From contig JADGJH010001278.1 in NCBI GenBank assembly GCA_027596945.1, positions 1 to 10,925 on the forward strand: a stretch of 10,925 nucleotides of DNA. The letters run 5' to 3'. The notes under the pieces were generated by a model that was given only the letters and a program-made list of their open reading frames with translations, was not told where the DNA came from and searched no databases. Both the position numbers and the translations under genes were made by a program. Below, in pieces: positions 7,404 to 10,925 of the stretch (within the stretch, counting starts at the first letter, position 1; each line of letters begins with the position of its first letter). Source of the stretch: Physocladia obscura. Lineage: Eukaryota > Chytridiomycota > Chytridiomycetes > Chytridiales > Chytriomycetaceae.

Positions 7404-8734
7404 TTATTTGAGCAGAGCAAGCTCTTGGATAGATTTAATTTGCTGAATGAAGTTTTGAATATGTTCCCGATTAGCACCGCGTCCAATTTCCAGGCTAATC
7501 ATCAACTAAAACGAACAGGGTTCACCTAAAGTTACGAAAATACATTGCCTTACCTTGATTCTGTCTTCAATAGTTGAACACATTTCGGACAAGGTATGAG
7601 TAATTTCCCACAGCTTAAAAAAGCGTTCTTCATACTTTCCATCAATACTTATTGAATAATACACGTCACACAAGTCATCAATAAGGTCTTGTGCACCATC
7701 CAAAGACTTGATGGAGTTTAGAATGTCGCGAAATGGCGCTTCGAGTGGAGACGATTTGTCGCGTTCGTAGATGGTAATTGGTGTTTTTGTTGTTGAACTT
7801 TGAATTTGTCGTTGTTTCAGTTCGGAATTTGCTGACCTAGGTGGCGTAAGAGAGTCGGAAACTTCTGTGCTTTTAGCTGTATTGGTTGAATATCCTAGCA
7901 TCATTTGGTGGATATAAGCCTAAAAATAGAGAGAGAACATCAGTATTTAAATTGCAATTGGGGGGGTTTTTTTTCTCGAAGACTTACATTTATATCCTTG
8001 TTGCGCATTTTTATCAAAGCAAAAGTCTCCAGAACCTTTTGCCGTTCAATGACACCACAAGCGTCTAAAATATCTTGGGATGATGCAATGACAAGCATCA
8101 TATTCTTTCGTAGTTCTCGCCTGTCAGAACTATCGACTGCGGCCTACATTTATTTAGAAATAGCCCATCTCAATCAATTGTGTTTTTGTGAGTGATAATG
8201 CGAATTTGGCCATACATTAGTAGCGTCAATGAAACGACCGATGAGCGGGGAGTCTTCGAGCGACGGGACATTTGTCAGCAGAATGCGAGCGAATTCGAGT
8301 TCGATTGGACCATAGAGCAGTGCGGCCGAGACGAAGGCCTCGCGGCTGGCCAACGCGTCGGGCAGGGAAGATTCGAGCCAATCGTCCGAGTGAGAAGCTG
8401 TGCTCGGAAACGTGTCGGTGGCGGCACTGGGCGAGGCGATGGGTGCGTCGTCGGCAGGTTGATTGGCCGCACTTTGCGCGTTGCTGTTGCCGGGCGCATC
8501 CGCCGGGTCGGACAAAGCCGGGAGCGACGCGGCGAGGGCGAGCAGGCGGCGGGACAGCGCGGCGCAGATGGCCTCGAGCTCGTCGGCGCGCGCGGCCTTC
8601 GCCTCCAGCTGCTTGATGTACGTCTGCTTGCGCTCGCGGTGCACGCGCTGCGCCTCCCGCAGCTGCGCTGCCCTGTTTGTCGCCGGCTGCGCGTTCGTTC
8701 GCCGCCGGCCGCGCCCCGAATTCGGATTGTACAT
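7404..8734 (-). CDS. Four-exon bZIP transcription factor with two C-terminal helical units (gene D)
   Basis: Exons on the minus strand: 8216-8734, 7988-8143, 7554-7919 and 7404-7505. The introns are 72, 68 and 48 nt with donors GTATGG, GTAAGT and GTAAGG and TAG acceptors. All are phase 0, giving 380 residues. The start MYNPNSGRGRRR is the first ATG; a TTG lies just upstream. The basic region AQLREAQRVHRERK leads into TYIKQLE; the A-Q-x-x-x-R-E-R-K frame and zipper spacing are Yap-like, but the usual invariant Asn is Leu25 while Arg33 is kept. A Pro/Ala/Ser linker follows. Unit one (about 142-212) contains RILLTNVPSL, LIGRFID and SQDILDAC. Unit two (about 282-370) contains FRDILNSIKSL, LIDDLCDVYY and THTLSEMCSTIEDR. 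The first intron falls at the same place in unit one as the third intron of gene C in R4. Exon 1 is much more GC-rich than the rest. It is probably a nuclear regulator; the altered basic region suggests an altered target site. Confidence 0.85.
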
Positions 8735-8881
8735 CAATCAAGTAAACAAATGAACAACGAAACTGGAATCCAACCCCGAAAGCCTGAAACCCGAAAATCA
8801 AGCCCCGCCTCACCCAAAAAAAATTTATAAAATTCAATGATCAACATTGTTTGCAAAATTAAAAAAAAAAAAAGAAACTAA
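8735..8881. promoter_or_regulatory. Divergent promoter between gene D and the TBCCD1-like gene
   Basis: Only 147 bp separate the two ATGs (8734 on minus, 8882 on plus). The interval holds a pyrimidine/AC-rich part next to gene D, an A13 run (about 8861-8873) near the plus-strand gene and an in-frame TAA just before its ATG. No clear TATA box is seen. The two genes are likely to share a promoter; co-regulation is an inference. Confidence 0.5.
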
Positions 8882-10859
8882 ATGGCTATAGTTTGCCCGG
8901 CTCAATACTGCCCCTTCACGAATAACATCCGTCTAGCGTTACGCGCATCATTGTCTTCTCCCCAGCCTCAGCATGCTTCAACAGTCCATAGACTTTCTCT
9001 CGTGTCTCTGACAATTCTCGCAATGAAACTACACGCGCATAATTCCACCGCAACCACCACTCAACAACTCATAGAATTTGCTTCTGCAACTCTCAATATT
9101 TCCTATCAATCAAAACACCTTCTTTCTCGGCTCCTTGCTTCGCAAAAATCAAAACTTATCACAATGACCATGTCATCGCAGACTCTTATCATCACGCTTC
9201 TATTTTTATCAAATTCCATCAGTTCGCAAAAAATCTTGACCACTGCCATTCTCGCAAAAATTATTTCATCGGGCCTCAAAGCTGTCACCTTTGTTTCAGA
9301 AGACGCGTTTTTATCGTCAATCAGCGACAATGACGACGAATTTGACGAAGATTTATTGAATATGACCAGTCTACGCCTTGATTCACACGATGTCGGTGCG
9401 TGCAGTGCGATTTTTGATGCGTATTGGTTCGGAAATGAGGATATTCACAACGGTGAAGGTCGTGGGAAAGTTGGAGGGCTTGTTACTGCTGCAGATAGAA
9501 GCTCAATCAATAACAGCGACCACAAGGTCAATTTTGGTGACCTGTTTGCTGTTATGAATGGGGGAGTTGATGGCTTTGAGTTGGACGATATTCCGCCATT
9601 TCGTTCAGAGAATCGTTCGTACAATGGTAAAGATAGTGGTGATAAAAATGCTGATAAAGAGGAGGAGGAAGATGGAATCCTTTCATGGACTGTAGGATTA
9701 AACCTATTTATTGAATGGTTTGAAACTGTATTCAAAGTCAGCTATTTTCCAACTGCACTGAATTCAACAAATTTACAAGTATTTGACGACAAAATCGCAT
9801 ATTCATTGGACGAAAGCTTTGAAGACTCGATTATTTCAACTGGTATAATAACCGATATATAGTTTTGTACACTTATATATTTTGATATCCTAATAATTCT
9901 CAACTCCGAAAATCAACAAAGGAATTCTTTCGAATCATACCAACGAGACAATATATATCACAACCAGCACAATCACACCGCTGCAAATTGAAAGCTTGGT
10001 ATTTAAAGATATCTCATCCTGCACAGTTATCATCCACATATCCCCAACATGCACTTTGAAAACCATTGCAGTTACAAATACACATTCAACTCGCATCATC
10101 TGCACAGCCACAGTCGCGGAATCAATAACTTTCACAAACTGCACGCAAATAAACGCAAGCTTCACAGCTTGCAAATCGCTTGCTTTCACAAACCTTGCAA
10201 TGCCAAACACCCATGCTACCACCACAGAGTCACAACTGAATATTAACTGCTTCACGAGGCCTGTCATTCATGTTGCGCATGGGACGAATATATTTCTCGG
10301 GCCTTGTGATGTCTGGTATAAAGGACTCGCGACAAACATATCTCAGTTTTTGACCGAGCAACAACAGCAGCAACACGCGACGAAAACCAAAAATGCTGTC
10401 ACATTTGATGTTTCTCAGCCAATAGAACTGGACCAAAACAAGTGGGACAAACCGATTGTCATTAAAACCGCCGTCGCACAACACGCAGCGAAAGCAGAGA
10501 TTGGAGAATCCGCAGTCATGTTGGTTCATCCCAAAAATTTCTTTCCGCTTGAACTGCCGTTCAATAGAGACAGTGTGACTCCAGTAGACGGCGCGTTTTT
10601 TAAAATTTACGAGGCTGAAACGGCGATAGGACCAGAAAGAACTGATTTCAACGAGTATCTGATGTGGGTTCGTGTTTGCGTGGACCGCGTTTGCGAAATT
10701 CAAAAGATTGTTGTCGAAAACTGTACTTTTTCTGGCGCTCAAGGACAGGAGGTTGATGATGACGGTATTGATGTTGAAAAATTGCAAGAAAATTTTGAGG
10801 CAGAGTTTCACGAGTGGTTGGCGGAGCATAGAGAATATAGTGAATATTCAAGAGTTTAG
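8882..10859 (+). CDS. TBCCD1: TBCC domain-containing protein 1 (TBCCD1) homologue
   Basis: Two exons, 8882-9842 and 9922-10859, give 632 residues. The intron was chosen because the frame changes here and the GTATAA donor and AAG acceptor agree in phase 1. The C-terminal half matches TBCCD1: a right-handed beta-helix of the C-CAP/TBCC type at about 346-440, with repeated C-T/N rungs, then TRPVIHV, the NKWDKPIVI segment (Trp495), HPKNFFPLELPF (523-534) and a terminal FEAEFHEWL helix (612-620). Exon 1 has the IEWFETVF...FPTALNS block (around 276-295) corresponding to the conserved segment before the beta-helix, preceded by an acidic, Asp/Glu-rich insertion (about 130-260). The Q-x-R arginine-finger element of TBCC and RP2 is not seen, as expected for TBCCD1. 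Known family members act at centrosomes or basal bodies (human TBCCD1; Chlamydomonas ASQ2). The N-terminal 120 residues align poorly; a missing upstream exon is possible. Confidence 0.8.
9843..9921 (+). other. Intron of the TBCCD1-like gene
   Basis: This 79-nt interval has donor GTATAA, a possible branch site CCTAATAA near 9889 and acceptor AAAG. Exon 1's frame stops at TAG 9860-9862 and the frame of the beta-helix exon is closed by TAA at 9894-9896. The join must therefore lie between these points, and this pair is the one that keeps phase. The acceptor AAG is weaker than the CAG/TAG used by neighbouring genes. Confidence 0.6.
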
Positions 10860-10868
10860 GTTTTCGTC

Positions 10869-10920
10869 TTTTTTTTTTTTTTTTTTTTTATTAAAAAAAA
10901 AAAAAAAAATCGGAAATAAA
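10869..10920 (+). terminator. T21/A17 homopolymer pair and poly(A) signal of the TBCCD1-like gene
   Basis: A run of 21 T (10869-10889) and a run of 17 A (10893-10909) lie three bases apart and could pair as an A/U hairpin in RNA. AATAAA follows at 10915-10920, 56 nt past the stop codon, and fits a polyadenylation signal. The exact run lengths may be affected by sequencing error. Confidence 0.5.
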
Positions 10921-10925
10921 TGGTG

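Noticed and set aside
7506..7904. Separate gene at 7506-7904
   Set aside because: Its frame continues upstream to a TAG acceptor at 7920, and it ends in a GTAAGG donor leading to a final in-phase exon. It is exon 3 of gene D.
8192..8837. Long frames on both strands over gene D exon 1 (for example 8192-8830 plus, 8226-8837 minus)
   Set aside because: These are shadows of the GC-rich bZIP exon. The chosen frame alone gives a basic region and zipper and splices in phase to unit-containing exons.
9935..10267. Minus-strand Val/Ile-rich frame resembling a membrane protein
   Set aside because: It is antisense to the Thr/Asn/Cys-rich beta-helix rungs of the TBCCD1-like gene, which explains its composition.
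9996..10859. Independent gene starting at 9996
   Set aside because: The codon there is TTG, not ATG. The conserved TBCCD1 blocks continue from 8882-9842 through a phase-1 intron.
1..10925. CRISPR arrays, tRNA, rRNA, transposons, bacterial operon signals
   Set aside because: None seen. The repeats found are coding minisatellites, short direct repeats or homopolymers; there are no spacer arrays, cloverleaf genes, transposase or reverse-transcriptase motifs.

Overview
The window looks like a piece of a zoosporic (chytrid-like) fungal nuclear genome. The genes are split by short GT-AG introns (48-82 nt where the frame can be followed). The flanks are AT-rich with many A/T homopolymers, the minus strand carries a row of fungal-type bZIP genes, and the right end carries a homologue of TBCCD1, a centrosome/basal-body protein expected in flagellated lineages. 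This placement is an inference; no rRNA or other marker gene is present.

Layout. 1-603 (minus) is an open exon of a Ser/Asn/Ala-rich protein that runs off the left edge. 728-1978 (minus) is a CYS3/MetR-like bZIP factor with low-complexity tracts and an 11-unit Asn-Pro-Leu-type repeat. 1979-2600 is its AT-rich leader. 2601-2925 (minus) holds decayed coding remnants that match the 3' exons of the bZIP genes further right. 3251-3976 (minus) is a single-exon bZIP gene (B). 4252-6235 (minus) is a four-exon bZIP gene (C). 6236-7403 is intergenic. 7404-8734 (minus) is a four-exon bZIP gene (D). 8735-8881 is a short divergent promoter. 8882-10859 (plus) is the TBCCD1-like gene with one intron. The window ends in a T/A homopolymer pair and a polyadenylation motif.

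The main result is that genes B, C and D, reconstructed exon by exon, share more than a bZIP. Each carries copies of an unrecognised, probably helical, roughly 80-residue C-terminal unit: one in B, four in C, two in D. All three lie on one strand, intron positions coincide within the units, and remnants of lost units lie just downstream of B. This looks like a tandemly expanded family of transcription factors with a putative protein- or ligand-binding repeat region. The cluster has no obvious functional link to TBCCD1 beyond the shared divergent promoter of D.
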